From Alistipes sp. (GTDB lineage: Bacteria > Bacteroidota > Bacteroidia > Bacteroidales > Rikenellaceae), in contig JAFVSV010000019.1 in the NCBI GenBank assembly GCA_017503575.1, positions 1-60,089 on the forward strand: a stretch of DNA of 60,089 bases, in the 5' to 3' direction. The position numbers and the translations under genes were made by a program. Shown here one piece after another: positions 49,827 to 59,489 of this stretch (positions are counted from its first letter, which is position 1; each line of letters begins with the position of its first letter). The notes beneath the pieces were generated by a model. That model made no database searches, was not told the origin of the DNA, and saw nothing but the letters and a program-made list of their open reading frames with translations.

Positions 49827-51965
49827 TTACTCCTCAATCTTGGCTCTGCGAGCATGCCAGATGAAGTACACTATGATGGCAAGATACATGATGATACCGA
49901 GCCACTGCGCTCCTGCCGAGCCAGCCCAGCCTGTAAGGTTTAGGTCGAGGCCTGCAAAGGCGAGGACGGCGCTGACAACGCCCATAAGGGCACCACCAGC
50001 GATGAAGCCCGAGGCGATGAGCGTACCGCGGTTGCTGTTAGCCTTAGCCTGTGCGGGATTCTTATGGCGGTTAACAGCCCACGCAACGAGACCACCCACA
50101 ACGAGTGGTGCATTGAGCTCCATAGGTATGAACATACCGAGTGCAAAGGGCAATACGGGGAGACCTATGAATGCGAAGACAAGCATCAAGCCTGCGCCGA
50201 TACCGTAGAGCAACCATGGTGTCACGCCACCAGTCATCAAAGGCTGAATGACAGCAGCCATAGCGTTAGCCTGAGGCGCTACGAGGGCATTTTCGCCTGT
50301 GAAGCCGTATGTCTCGTTCATGATGATCATCACACCGGCAACGGTAGCTGCCGACACGAAGGTGCCGACAAACTTCCATGTCTGCTGCTTCTTGGGTGTT
50401 GTACCAAGCCAGTAGCCCACCTTGAGGTCGGTGATGAAGCCACCAGCCATAGATAGTGCCGTACATACCACGCCACCGATGACGAGGGCAGCAATCATAC
50501 CCTGCTGACCCTCCAAGCCTACCGATACGAGCACGAGAGATGAGAGAATAAGGGTCATCAGCGTCATGCCCGACACAGGGTTAGAGCCCACGATGGCGAT
50601 AGCATTTGCCGCCACGGTGGTGAAGAGGAAGGCGATGACGAAGACGATGAGCAGTGCTACGATGGTCTGCATCCAGTTACCCAAGACGCCAAACTGGAAG
50701 AATACGAGTGTTGCGACAAGGGCTGCGATGAGTATAGTCAATACATTCTTCATGCGTATATCGCGCTCGGTGCGAGCCTCTACAGCTGCGCCCTTGCCAC
50801 CAAACTCATTCTTGGCAAGCGACAATGCCGACTTGATGATGCCCGCCTGGCGTACGATGCCTATGAGGCCTGCCATGGCGATACCACCGATGCCGATAGG
50901 ACGGCCGATGAAGGTGTATAGGTTCTCGGGGGTGAAGATAAGATCCGACTGCGAGAGTAGCGTGTTGTGCACCTGCTCGGTGGTGATGCCGAGGATTGTA
51001 GCTATCTCCGCAGGGCTCTCCATGATGCGCTCAACGAGGATAGGGTCGGTGACGCCAAATATCTCGATAAGCTGCTCGGGGCTACTTGTGAGGCTCTCCA
51101 AGAGTCCCTGTCCCGATATGCTGAACAGCTGCGCGAAGGTCATTGGGTCCATGGCACTCTCGAACGAGCCTACGAGGGGCACAATGAAGAACCACACGAG
51201 TGCCGAGCCGGCAGCGATGATAAGGGCATACTTAAGACCGATGATATAGCCGAGGCCGAGTACTGCTGCCGAGGTGTTGATGCCTAACGTCAGCTTAGCC
51301 TTGGCTGCCAAGGTCTGACCCCAGCCCCACATCTGCGTAGATATAGATGAGACCCACGCGCCAAAGGTAGATACCACGAAGTCGTAGAGACCACCGATAA
51401 GGCCTGCTGCAACAAGTATCTTGGCCTGCGAGCCGCCCTTCTCACCCGACACGAGCACCTCTGTTGTTGCCGTAGCCTCGGGGAAGGGGTACTTGCCGTG
51501 CATCTGCTTCACGAAGTACTTACGGAAGGGGATGAGCAAGACGATACCGAGGATACCACCGAGCAACGACGATAGGAATACCTGGTAGAACTGCGCATCG
51601 AGACCCAAGATGTAGAGTGCAGGGAGTGTGAAGATGGCACCTGCCACGATAACACCCGACGATGCACCGATAGACTGGATGATTACATTCTGGCCAAGCA
51701 TATTCTTCTTGCCGCGAAGCTGGCCAAGACCCACGGCGATGATGGCGATAGGTATGGCAGCCTCGAAGACCTGACCCACCTTAAGGCCGAGGTAAGCGGC
51801 AGCAGCTGAGAATAGCACTGCCATAAGTAGGCCGATAGACACGGAGTAGGGCGTAACCTCTGCGGGGGTCTCGTTAGGCCCCATCACTGGCTTATACTCC
51901 TCACCTGGTTTTAGCTCTCGATAGGCGTTATCGGGAAGCGATGTTTTGGGTTGTTCCTGTTGCAT
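49827..51965 (-). CDS. OPT-family oligopeptide or metal-chelate transporter
   Basis: This 712-residue inner-membrane protein has many hydrophobic segments, roughly 14-16. Its N-terminus is soluble (KPGEEYKPVMGPNETPAEV), then come GLLMAVLFSAAAAYLGLKVG, YPFPEATATTEVLVSGEKGG and YIIGLKYALIIAAGSA, patterns of the OPT superfamily. The family moves peptides or metal-siderophore complexes with protons. It lies next to pepT, which fits peptide import followed by hydrolysis, though substrate is inferred only from context. The first membrane segment begins near residue 45. Confidence 0.9.
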   Translation of the reverse strand: MQQEQPKTSLPDNAYRELKPGEEYKPVMGPNETPAEVTPYSVSIGLLMAVLFSAAAAYLGLKVGQVFEAAIPIAIIAVGLGQLRGKKNMLGQNVIIQSIGASSGVIVAGAIFTLPALYILGLDAQFYQVFLSSLLGGILGIVLLIPFRKYFVKQMHGKYPFPEATATTEVLVSGEKGGSQAKILVAAGLIGGLYDFVVSTFGAWVSSISTQMWGWGQTLAAKAKLTLGINTSAAVLGLGYIIGLKYALIIAAGSALVWFFIVPLVGSFESAMDPMTFAQLFSISGQGLLESLTSSPEQLIEIFGVTDPILVERIMESPAEIATILGITTEQVHNTLLSQSDLIFTPENLYTFIGRPIGIGGIAMAGLIGIVRQAGIIKSALSLAKNEFGGKGAAVEARTERDIRMKNVLTILIAALVATLVFFQFGVLGNWMQTIVALLIVFVIAFLFTTVAANAIAIVGSNPVSGMTLMTLILSSLVLVSVGLEGQQGMIAALVIGGVVCTALSMAGGFITDLKVGYWLGTTPKKQQTWKFVGTFVSAATVAGVMIIMNETYGFTGENALVAPQANAMAAVIQPLMTGGVTPWLLYGIGAGLMLVFAFIGLPVLPFALGMFIPMELNAPLVVGGLVAWAVNRHKNPAQAKANSNRGTLIASGFIAGGALMGVVSAVLAFAGLDLNLTGWAGSAGAQWLGIIMYLAIIVYFIWHARRAKIEE

Positions 51966-52005
51966 AAAGATATCTATTTACATATTCATACATTGACAAT
52001 TGTAC

Positions 52006-52013
52006 AAAGATAG
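52006..52013 (-). promoter_or_regulatory. Probable -7 box of the OPT gene
   Basis: Minus-strand TATCTTTG, 40 bases before the ATG. No convincing -33 at 19-21 bases (a TTG lies at 17). Confidence 0.5.
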
Positions 52014-52080
52014 TAAAAATATCAAAAATACAAGAGTAAAATAACGAAAAAAAGATGAAAGTAGGGAGGGCATAGCACAC

Positions 52081-52268
52081 AATGAGCAATGAGGAATGAG
52101 CAATGGTTGGGCGCTGCGCTTATTAGGGCGCAGGCGAAGCCTGCTTGGGAGGGCGGGCTGACGCCATTGGTCGGGCGCTTCGCTTGATTAAAATTTAAGG
52201 AGCTTCAGCTCCGCCCGATTAAGGGAGCTCCGCTCCCGCCCGATAAGGGCGCTGCGCTTCCACCCGAC
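52081..52268. repeat. Block of AATGAGC words and GC-rich short palindromes
   Basis: Degenerate AATGAGCAATGAG words (52081-52106) lead into a run of small hairpins: GGCGAAGCC, GGAGCTTCAGCTCC, GGGAGCTCCGCTCCC, GGGCGCTGCGC. They are separated by CCCGATT or CCCGATAAG linkers. The same vocabulary appears at 5505-5563. No gene in the 389-base gap 51966-52354. Confidence 0.6.
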
Positions 52269-52270
52269 CA

Positions 52271-52312
52271 CCAAAACAAAAAAATCGGAGCCTCCCGCGA
52301 GGGAAGCTCCGA
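52271..52312 (-). terminator. Terminator of the fimbrillin-like gene
   Basis: On the minus strand, TCGGAGC pairs with GCTCCGA, and TCCC with GGGA. It is followed by a T-rich run (TTTTTTTGTTTT). Confidence 0.85.
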
Positions 52313-52354
52313 AGAGTTATACTCTAAACGAGTATTGTCGACTAATCAACTAAA

Positions 52355-54949
52355 TTAGAATAAATAGTTCGTTGAAGTACCGATGTAGTTAACACCGTTG
52401 ATAGTCATGTCGAGAGTGACGTCGTAAGTGTTATAATTGATTGTGATAGTACCATCAGCCTCAACAGATTCGCCATTGAAAGTAGCATTGCTTGCTTTGA
52501 AGACACCATCAGGGTCGTTAAAGTAATACGTAGCTGCACTCACGCCGCCCCAACTGCTCTGAAGTTTAGCTGTTATAACTGTGCCATCTCCACCTGTCAA
52601 TGTCAAGATATCACCATTCAATGCAGCTGTAAATTCCCAATCCTTCACTTCAAGCTCTGGTGTTTGTGTATTGTCGCCACCTTCGCCACCTTCACCTGGG
52701 TTCTCTGGCTCGACTACTGTTGTGCCCATCTCGCCTGTGTAGGTAGCCGTTACCTGTGTTCCAGTCTCGAGCGAGAAGTTCATCACAAGGGTGTAGATAT
52801 CGCCATCATTTGTAACAATGATATTACCGCCGTCTATCTTTGAGCTAACGCCACTAAACTTAGATGTTACATTCTTCTGTGCAAAGCAAGTGCCATCGCT
52901 TCCGATGTACGAATATGAGTTGGTGTAGAAATTGTATGTTTTGTTCTCAATTGAAGTCTCGGATGCTACTGTGTCGCTCCAGCCAAGGGTAAACTCGGTA
53001 TCCTCGCCAGTGAACACGAACTCGTATAGGAAGTACGAGCTCAAATTAACGCCCTTAGACATTGATGTCAATGTGATATCCAGCTCCGTAGGTATCTCTG
53101 GCTCTGGCTCTGAACCACCACCATTCTCAACTGCTTCGCCATTGATGTAGCCATAGTATGTGAACTCATACTCAGCACCATTGATAGTCAATGTGATGTC
53201 GATATCGTGGATTGCACCTGCTGTGCCACCCTCATTAACCTTCAATTTACCATCTGTGACACTTAGGTTGTCGCCAAGTGATGGAATCGAGATATCGTGA
53301 ATAGAAAAATATCTCAAATACCAAGAGCTATCACCCAAAGAGTAGTCGCCATCACGTTTGGCGATGAAGTCCTTGTTGTTTCTGTTCATACCCACGTAGA
53401 ACGAGAATCCGTTACCCTCAACCAAATACTTTGTGGGACTTAATGAATTGGTATAAGTCCACTTGGTAATCTCACCATCGAATGTCACAGGCTCGGTGTA
53501 TACCTCCTCATAGACATACTTAACAGTCTTAGTATAACCGTCAATGTATGCGCTAACAATAGCTGTTAGAGATAGTGTGTTACCCTCGCCACGCTCCACA
53601 ACTATTATGCCATTAGACTGATTCCAATATGGATAGCCGTTCGAAGAAGGCTTCTCGGCAATGTTGAACGATGTATTGTACCAATCATACTCCAAAGCCG
53701 CGTTAGCGCTGAACGACCAATCTCCATATACACCAGTATATGTTCCAGCAGGAAGCTCGCCATTAAGGCCTGTGTGGAATGGAATCTGGATCCAGTCGTT
53801 AGCTGTCTTACCTTCAAATTTATATGTCGAGTCAACTATAGCGTATGATGTCAATGTCACTGTATAGTCAACCTCCATGTTGATATCCATAGGGGTTGTG
53901 AAGTAGGTGTTACCCTTGTATGAGTCGATATACTCGGTGCTATCCTCCTTAGCCTTAGCCGTAACAGCGATGTTGTACTGAGTGTTGTACTCCGCATCGA
54001 AAGTGTATGAAGCGGCGGTGTAAGCACTCTCTACAACCTCGTCGTTAATCTCAATCTCATAAGCTGCAGCATTCTCGATAGCCTCCCATGTAGCTGTCAC
54101 CTTACCATCGGCAAACGAAGCGCTGATGATTGGAGTGTCGAGCTGTACTGGATCCTTCGTAAGTGCAGATACAGAGAACTTTGAAACACGACCGATCTGA
54201 AAGTTAAGAGGCTTCTCCTCGGTAAGAGTTATCGTCTTTGAATATGCCACGCCATCGGCAACAATACTAACTGTAAACTCCTTAGCATCGCAAGCCTCCG
54301 ATGCAAACCAATAAGTGTGCTCTGCAAGTTCCTCGGTGTTAAGGATGTAGGTGTAGCTATTCTCCTCACCAACAATATTGACAACCACCTCAGTAATCTT
54401 CTTATCATCGAAGCCATTGATTGTCATCTTACCATAAGCTGCACCGTGCTTGAATATACCGTTTACATCCACTGTACCCGAACCATCATACTCAAAAGAT
54501 GTATATGTCATGTGACATTTTGGATCAACAGAATTTGCTCTTGGGGTCTGGTTGTTAGCAACATATGCGTAATTGGTCAACGAATTCCAGCCTTCGCCAA
54601 CATAAGCGTATACTGTACCAGCATCTATGGGGTTGTCAAACACTACGGTAAATGTAGCGCTCTTACCCTCATCATCGATTTTCTCAGCCTCAGCATATGC
54701 TGTGTAAGTGCCATCATAGTCGGCAGCAGGAGCAACAATAGCAACCTGCTCACCACCCTCCCAAAACGATGGATACTTCGCGCCATCATACTCTCCAAAA
54801 TGGCTTCGTGTATCATCATCGAAGTTAGCAGTAAAATTGATAACAGTCCTCTTTGCCACGGCGTTGACCTCGTTGTTCTCCTTGGTACATGCCGTAAATG
54901 CCATTGCAGCTACTGCAACGAGCATCAAATTCTTAAACAAATTTTTCAT
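52355..54949 (-). CDS. Fimbrillin-like surface lipoprotein with FN3-like domain
   Basis: This is an 864-residue protein. The signal peptide ends at C21 (AAMAFTAC), followed by TKENNEVNA. The N-terminal region (about 30-265) follows the fimbrillin/Mfa-like pattern: FTANFDDDTRSHF, SFWEGGEQVAIVAP and IDAGTVYAYVG. An FN3-like domain spans about 275-350 (TPIISASFADGKVTATWEAIENAAAYEIEI). Two or three similar beta modules follow, separated by acidic Gly-rich linkers (VEPENPGEGGEGGD). It is likely an outer-membrane surface adhesin or fimbria-type subunit. No proteolytic maturation arginine could be assigned. It lies 14 bases after a small ORF on the same transcript. Confidence 0.82.
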   Translation of the reverse strand: MKNLFKNLMLVAVAAMAFTACTKENNEVNAVAKRTVINFTANFDDDTRSHFGEYDGAKYPSFWEGGEQVAIVAPAADYDGTYTAYAEAEKIDDEGKSATFTVVFDNPIDAGTVYAYVGEGWNSLTNYAYVANNQTPRANSVDPKCHMTYTSFEYDGSGTVDVNGIFKHGAAYGKMTINGFDDKKITEVVVNIVGEENSYTYILNTEELAEHTYWFASEACDAKEFTVSIVADGVAYSKTITLTEEKPLNFQIGRVSKFSVSALTKDPVQLDTPIISASFADGKVTATWEAIENAAAYEIEINDEVVESAYTAASYTFDAEYNTQYNIAVTAKAKEDSTEYIDSYKGNTYFTTPMDINMEVDYTVTLTSYAIVDSTYKFEGKTANDWIQIPFHTGLNGELPAGTYTGVYGDWSFSANAALEYDWYNTSFNIAEKPSSNGYPYWNQSNGIIVVERGEGNTLSLTAIVSAYIDGYTKTVKYVYEEVYTEPVTFDGEITKWTYTNSLSPTKYLVEGNGFSFYVGMNRNNKDFIAKRDGDYSLGDSSWYLRYFSIHDISIPSLGDNLSVTDGKLKVNEGGTAGAIHDIDITLTINGAEYEFTYYGYINGEAVENGGGSEPEPEIPTELDITLTSMSKGVNLSSYFLYEFVFTGEDTEFTLGWSDTVASETSIENKTYNFYTNSYSYIGSDGTCFAQKNVTSKFSGVSSKIDGGNIIVTNDGDIYTLVMNFSLETGTQVTATYTGEMGTTVVEPENPGEGGEGGDNTQTPELEVKDWEFTAALNGDILTLTGGDGTVITAKLQSSWGGVSAATYYFNDPDGVFKASNATFNGESVEADGTITINYNTYDVTLDMTINGVNYIGTSTNYLF

Positions 54950-54963
54950 CGTTACAATAGTTT

Positions 54964-55095
54964 TTAGAATTCACCATAGTTGTCCTCTGTAACATCCTCG
55001 AAGCCAGCAGATGCCGTAAAGCCCGCCTCGACCGTAGTCAAGACAATCTCCATCTCGGGAGCAGCATACTCCTCGAAAAATGATTTTTTGTTCAT
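54964..55095 (-). CDS. 43-residue protein preceding the fimbrillin-like gene
   Basis: Reading leftward from ATG (55093-55095), this short ORF encodes a soluble acidic protein. Key parts are SFFEEYAAPEMEIV, VEAGFTAS and EDNYGEF at the C-terminus. It has no signal peptide or membrane segment. I recall similar short ORFs (APE-x-E-V...GFAAS...YGxF) directly ahead of fimbrillin-like and other surface lipoprotein genes in Bacteroidales, but no function is known to me. The stop is 14 bases before the lipoprotein ATG. Support comes from position, the 5-residue APEME core and codon use like its neighbours. It is too short to score by length. Confidence 0.65.
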   Translation of the reverse strand: MNKKSFFEEYAAPEMEIVLTTVEAGFTASAGFEDVTEDNYGEF

Positions 55096-55248
55096 AATTA
55101 ACCTAAATAATTAAAATATAAATAATTTGTAATTTATTGATTTTTCACACATTATGCCGATAGCGATGGTAAAACTTATCACTCAACAAATGTAAACACT
55201 TCGTTATTTACACTCATTGCAGGCGGCACCACCACCGCAAACAACATG

Positions 55249-55280
55249 CAAAGATATAAAAATATCTTCCAAAAAAACAA
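55249..55280 (-). promoter_or_regulatory. Promoter of the 43-residue ORF and fimbrillin-like gene, with long leader
   Basis: Minus-strand TTG (55280-55278), 21 bases, TATCTTTG (55256-55249). The leader to the ATG is about 145 bases, with a hairpin of GCGG/CCGC type near its start and a TGTAAA/TTTACA hairpin in the middle. I recognise no riboswitch. The gap 54950-55663 also holds a nine-G run (55402-55410) and the valS promoter. Confidence 0.65.
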
Positions 55281-55560
55281 ATATTTCCCAACAAAAAAAA
55301 TAGCATTTTGCTTAATACATATTACGATTGGTTTTCGGTTCGAAATATCGCATAGTTTTTCTGTTGTGATATAGAGCGATTATTGGAGCATTAAGTAACA
55401 CGGGGGGGGGCATAGAATTACATAGAGGTCTTAAATAGAGCGTATGTATGTGTGTTCATGGTATTTCAAGGAGGCGCCACAAATTTCTCCATGACATCTA
55501 TCAACGCCACCATACCCTCATCATTGCAGGCTATGCCTACTTATCTTTCATCTTTCGCCA

Positions 55561-55590
55561 TTGCTCTTTCAACTTTTTTTACTATCTTTG
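55561..55590 (+). promoter_or_regulatory. Promoter of valS
   Basis: TTG (55561-55563), 19 bases, TATCTTTG (55583-55590). A leader of about 70 bases follows; no T-box features (no T-box sequence, no specifier stem). Confidence 0.8.
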
Positions 55591-55663
55591 TCGGTTGTGC
55601 GCGCAGTTACGCGTGCATGACACCATGAGTCACGAAACGTAACAAACAAAAACATAGACAATT

Positions 55664-58414
55664 ATGCAGCTAGCAGACAAGTATTCACCCGAACAAATCG
55701 AGCAGAAGTGGTACGACTTCTGGATCGCTGAGAACCTTTTCCACTCGGAGCCCGATGCTCGCGAGCCATATACCATCGTAATCCCACCACCAAACGTGAC
55801 AGGTATGTTGCACATGGGCCACATGCTCAACAACACGTTGCAAGACGTATTGGTGCGTCGTGCTCGCATGCAGGGCAAGAACGCCTGTTGGGTGCCAGGC
55901 ACCGACCACGCATCTATCGCCACAGAGGCGAAGGTCGTAAAGAAGCTCGCCGAGCAGGGCATAAAGAAGAGCGACCTCACACGTGAGGAGTTCCTAAAGC
56001 ATGCTTGGGACTGGACCAACGAGCATGGCGGCATCATCCTCAAGCAGCTACGCAAGCTCGGCGCATCGTGCGACTGGGAGCGTACAGCATTTACGATGGA
56101 TGAGATACGCAGCAAGAGCGTCATCCGCGTATTCTGCGACCTCTACAACAAGGGGCTCATCTACCGTGGTCTACGCATGGTAAACTGGGACCCTAAGGCG
56201 CAGACAGCCCTCAGCAACGAGGAGGTGATATATCGCGAGGAGAAGAGCAAGCTATACTACTTGAAGTACTACGTCGACGAGGCAGCAGGTTCGACCGATG
56301 GCGAGGAGGAGGGCGCAGTGGTGCTCAACGCCACCGACGCTTTCGACCCCACAGTAAAGCACCAGATACTACACCGCGACGCCGAGGGTCGCCGTTATGC
56401 CGTAGTGGCAACAACACGCCCCGAAACAATCATGGGCGATACGGCAATGTGCATAAACCCCAAGGACCCCAAGAACACTTGGCTAAAGGGTAAGAGCGTC
56501 ATCGTGCCTCTCGTAAACCGCGTAGTGCCCATCATCGAGGATAGATATGTAGAGATAGAGTTTGGTACGGGCTGTCTCAAGGTGACACCTGCACACGACG
56601 TCAACGACTACATGCTCGGCAAGACGCACAACCTCGAGACCATCGACATCTTCAATGCCGACGCCACAATAAGCGAGGCGGGAGGCATGTATGTAGGCAT
56701 GGACCGCATGGATGTACGCAAGCAGATTGTCAAGGACCTCGCCGAGGCTAACCTCTTGGAGAAGGTCGAGGACTACGACAACAAGGTGGGTTACAGCGAG
56801 CGTAATGCCGACACTGCCGTGGAGCCACGCCTCTGCATGCAGTGGTTCTTGCGCATGCAGCACTTTGCCGACATAGCATTGCCACCGGTGATGAACGACG
56901 AGATTAAGTTCCACCCCGCAAAGTATAAGACGACATATAACAACTGGCTCACCAACATTCAGGATTGGTGCATCAGCCGCCAGCTATGGTGGGGACACCG
57001 CATCCCAGCCTACTTCCTCCCAACGGCCGAGGGTGCCGAGGAGAAGTTCGTCGTTGCAGAGAGCCGCGAGGAGGCACTCGCACTTGCCAAGGCGATACCT
57101 GGCTACGAGGGTATCACCGCCGAAGAGCTACGCCACGATGAGGATGCCCTCGACACATGGTTCAGCTCATGGCTATGGCCACTATCGCTCTTCAACGGCA
57201 TCCTCGACCCCGACAATAAGGAGATTAACTACTACTACTCTACCGACGACCTCGTAACAGGCCCCGATATCATCTTCTTCTGGATTGCACGTATGATTAT
57301 GGCTGGTTACGAGTGGCGCGGCGCAAAGCCATTTAAGAATGTATACTTCACAGGTATCGTGCGCGACAAACTCGGCCGTAAGATGTCGAAGCAGCTCGGC
57401 AACTCACCCGACCCTCTCGACCTTATCGCCAAGTATGGCGCCGATGGTATGCGTGTAGCGATGCTCATGTCTACGTCGGCAGGCAACGACGTAATGTTCG
57501 ACGAGGCGTTGTGCGAGCAGGGACGCAACTTCGGCAACAAGATATGGAACGCCTACCGACTTATCAACATGTGGGAGGTGGATACCACCCTCGAGCAGCC
57601 CGAGGCAGCCAAGGAGGCTATCACATGGTTCGACGAGGTAATGCGCGAGCGCATAGCACGCATCAACCACGACATGGAGCAGTACCGCATATCGGAGGCA
57701 TTCACCGAGCTATATCGTCTCTTCTGGGACGACTTCAGCGGCTGGTACTTGGAGATGGTGAAGCCAGCATACCAGTGCCCCGCAGACAGCAAGACCATAG
57801 AGCGCACGAAGCACTACTTCGACCAGCTACTGCGCTTGTTGCACCCATTCATGCCATTTATCACCGAGGAGATATGGCAGGACCTCAAGCCCGAAGAGGG
57901 TGTTAAGTCTATCGTCGTAGCACAGCAGCCACAGGTAGACCGCGAGGCAGATACCACAATCCTCGCACGCTTCGCCCTTGTCGAGGAGCTTATCACTGCT
58001 ATCCGCAACGTGCGCAAGCAGAAGAACATAGCACAGAAGGAGGCTCTTACGCTCAACTACATAGCCGACGAGAACTACCCCGCAGAGTTCAGCGCTGTGA
58101 TTGCCAAGATGGGTAACATCAAGGCTATCGAGGCTGTTGTGGAGAAGGATGCTACGGCAGCGGCATTCATCGTCAAGACTACGCAGTACTTCGTACCTAT
58201 GGAGGGCAAGATCGACAAGGAGGCAGAGCTCAAGAAGCTCGGCGACGACCTCACCTACTACGAGGGCTTCCTTGCATCGGTGATGAAGAAGCTATCTAAC
58301 GAGCGCTTCATATCGTCAGCACCCGAGAAGGTTGTTGCCAACGAGCGTGCAAAGCAGGCAGATGCCGAAGCTAAGATTGCCGCTATCAAGGCACAGATGG
58401 AGGCACTCAAGTAA
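55664..58414 (+). CDS. valS: Valyl-tRNA synthetase
   Basis: ValS charges tRNA-Val. This 916-residue class I enzyme has HMGH (50-53) for the HIGH motif and KMSKQ (573-577) for KMSKS. It also has the editing (CP1) domain ([14 protein letters not shown]), the [13 protein letters not shown] segment, and a C-terminal coiled coil with the ending typical of ValS ([20 protein letters not shown]). Its stop codon overlaps the rnhA start by one base. Confidence 0.97.
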   Translation: MQLADKYSPEQIEQKWYDFWIAENLFHSEPDAREPYTIVIPPPNVTGMLHMGHMLNNTLQDVLVRRARMQGKNACWVPGTDHASIATEAKVVKKLAEQGIKKSDLTREEFLKHAWDWTNEHGGIILKQLRKLGASCDWERTAFTMDEIRSKSVIRVFCDLYNKGLIYRGLRMVNWDPKAQTALSNEEVIYREEKSKLYYLKYYVDEAAGSTDGEEEGAVVLNATDAFDPTVKHQILHRDAEGRRYAVVATTRPETIMGDTAMCINPKDPKNTWLKGKSVIVPLVNRVVPIIEDRYVEIEFGTGCLKVTPAHDVNDYMLGKTHNLETIDIFNADATISEAGGMYVGMDRMDVRKQIVKDLAEANLLEKVEDYDNKVGYSERNADTAVEPRLCMQWFLRMQHFADIALPPVMNDEIKFHPAKYKTTYNNWLTNIQDWCISRQLWWGHRIPAYFLPTAEGAEEKFVVAESREEALALAKAIPGYEGITAEELRHDEDALDTWFSSWLWPLSLFNGILDPDNKEINYYYSTDDLVTGPDIIFFWIARMIMAGYEWRGAKPFKNVYFTGIVRDKLGRKMSKQLGNSPDPLDLIAKYGADGMRVAMLMSTSAGNDVMFDEALCEQGRNFGNKIWNAYRLINMWEVDTTLEQPEAAKEAITWFDEVMRERIARINHDMEQYRISEAFTELYRLFWDDFSGWYLEMVKPAYQCPADSKTIERTKHYFDQLLRLLHPFMPFITEEIWQDLKPEEGVKSIVVAQQPQVDREADTTILARFALVEELITAIRNVRKQKNIAQKEALTLNYIADENYPAEFSAVIAKMGNIKAIEAVVEKDATAAAFIVKTTQYFVPMEGKIDKEAELKKLGDDLTYYEGFLASVMKKLSNERFISSAPEKVVANERAKQADAEAKIAAIKAQMEALK

Positions 58415-58875
58415 TGGCAGACATAACGATATATACCGACGGCTCGGCCTTGGGCAACCCGGGGCCGGGCGGCTACGGCATAGTTCTTATCTCGGGACCC
58501 CACCGCAAGGAGCTCTCCGAGGGCTTCCGTCTGACGACAAACAACCGCATGGAGCTTATGGCCGTATGTGTTGCCCTCGAGGCATTGCGCTTCAAGGGTA
58601 GCAACGTTACGCTATACTCCGACTCAAAGTATGTTGTCGAGGCTGTCAACCAGCGCTGGGTGCTCAACTGGGAGAAGATGGGCTTCAAAGGCAAGAAGAA
58701 TCCCGACCTGTGGCGTCGCTTCCTCGCCATATACCGCCAACATAGGGTGCGCTTCGTGTGGGTCAAGGGTCATGCCTCGACCGTCGAAAACAACCGTTGC
58801 GACCATCTCGCTGTGACAGCAGCCTCGTCGACAAACCTACACGAGGACACGGGCTACGACCCAACAGCACAATAA
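58414..58875 (+). CDS. rnhA: Ribonuclease HI
   Basis: This 153-residue enzyme cuts RNA in RNA-DNA hybrids. Active-site acidic residues are D9 (YTDGSALGNPGPGG), E47 (NNRMELMAV), D70 (YSDSKYV) and an Asp in NNRCDHLA near 131, with the flexible loop His in VKGHAS. Length matches E. coli RnhA. It starts on the last base of the valS stop codon. Confidence 0.95.
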   Translation: MADITIYTDGSALGNPGPGGYGIVLISGPHRKELSEGFRLTTNNRMELMAVCVALEALRFKGSNVTLYSDSKYVVEAVNQRWVLNWEKMGFKGKKNPDLWRRFLAIYRQHRVRFVWVKGHASTVENNRCDHLAVTAASSTNLHEDTGYDPTAQ

Positions 58876-58876
58876 T

Positions 58877-59488
58877 ATGGAGGATACCACAATGATGGAT
58901 GGACATAACAAGGAGACATGGAAGCCTGGGACGCTCATTTACCCACTCCCCGCGGTGTTAGTCACGGTGGGCGATAGCATCGAGAACTCGAACATCATGA
59001 CCATAGCGTGGACAGGTACGATATGCACCAACCCACCGATGTGCTATATCTCGGTGCGCAAGGAGCGCCACTCCTACGACACACTACGCCGCACGGGTGA
59101 GTTCGTCATAAACCTCACCACCGAGGCTATGGCACGCGCCACAGACTGGTGTGGCGTACGCTCGGGACGCGATTACGACAAGTGGAAGGAGACAGGGTTG
59201 ACACCCATGAAGAACGACCATGTGGCAACACCTCTCATCGCCGAGTCGCCACTATCTATATGTTGCAAGGTGCGCGAGGTGAAGGAGCTTGGCTCGCACG
59301 ATATGTTCATTGCAGATGTGGTTGGCATCGAGGCCGACACGCGATATATAGACCCCGAGACAGGCAAGTTCTCGTTGGAGAAGGCACGCCCCATAGTATA
59401 TTCGCATGGCGAGTATTACAGTCTTGGCGAGATGCTTGGTCACTTTGGATGGTCGGTGAGACGTAAAACAACAAAAAAACGAAGATAG
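58877..59488 (+). CDS. Flavin reductase-like domain protein
   Basis: This 203-residue protein has the flavin reductase/FMN-binding split-barrel pattern: TLIYPLPAVLVTVGD, NIMTIAWTGTICTNPPMCYISV and GEFVINLTTEAM. Members reduce or bind FMN and some serve as partners of oxygenases. The 15-residue N-terminus and the basic C-terminus (RRKTTKKRR) are outside the core. Start: ATG at 58877, one base after rnhA; a second ATG is five codons on. It is in the valS-rnhA run. Confidence 0.85.
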   Translation: MEDTTMMDGHNKETWKPGTLIYPLPAVLVTVGDSIENSNIMTIAWTGTICTNPPMCYISVRKERHSYDTLRRTGEFVINLTTEAMARATDWCGVRSGRDYDKWKETGLTPMKNDHVATPLIAESPLSICCKVREVKELGSHDMFIADVVGIEADTRYIDPETGKFSLEKARPIVYSHGEYYSLGEMLGHFGWSVRRKTTKKRR

Positions 59489-59489
59489 G

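Noticed and set aside
50566-51249. 227-residue frame opposite the OPT transporter
   Set aside because: Antisense to membrane segments; Met/Ser/Pro-rich shadow.
54317-54967. 216-residue frame opposite the fimbrillin-like gene
   Set aside because: Antisense shadow, Cys- and Ile-rich with no recognisable domain.
55448-55642. Small frame upstream of valS
   Set aside because: It covers the valS promoter and leader and starts at a non-ATG codon; no support.
55591-55663. T-box riboswitch ahead of valS
   Set aside because: The leader is too short and lacks the T-box sequence and terminator pair.
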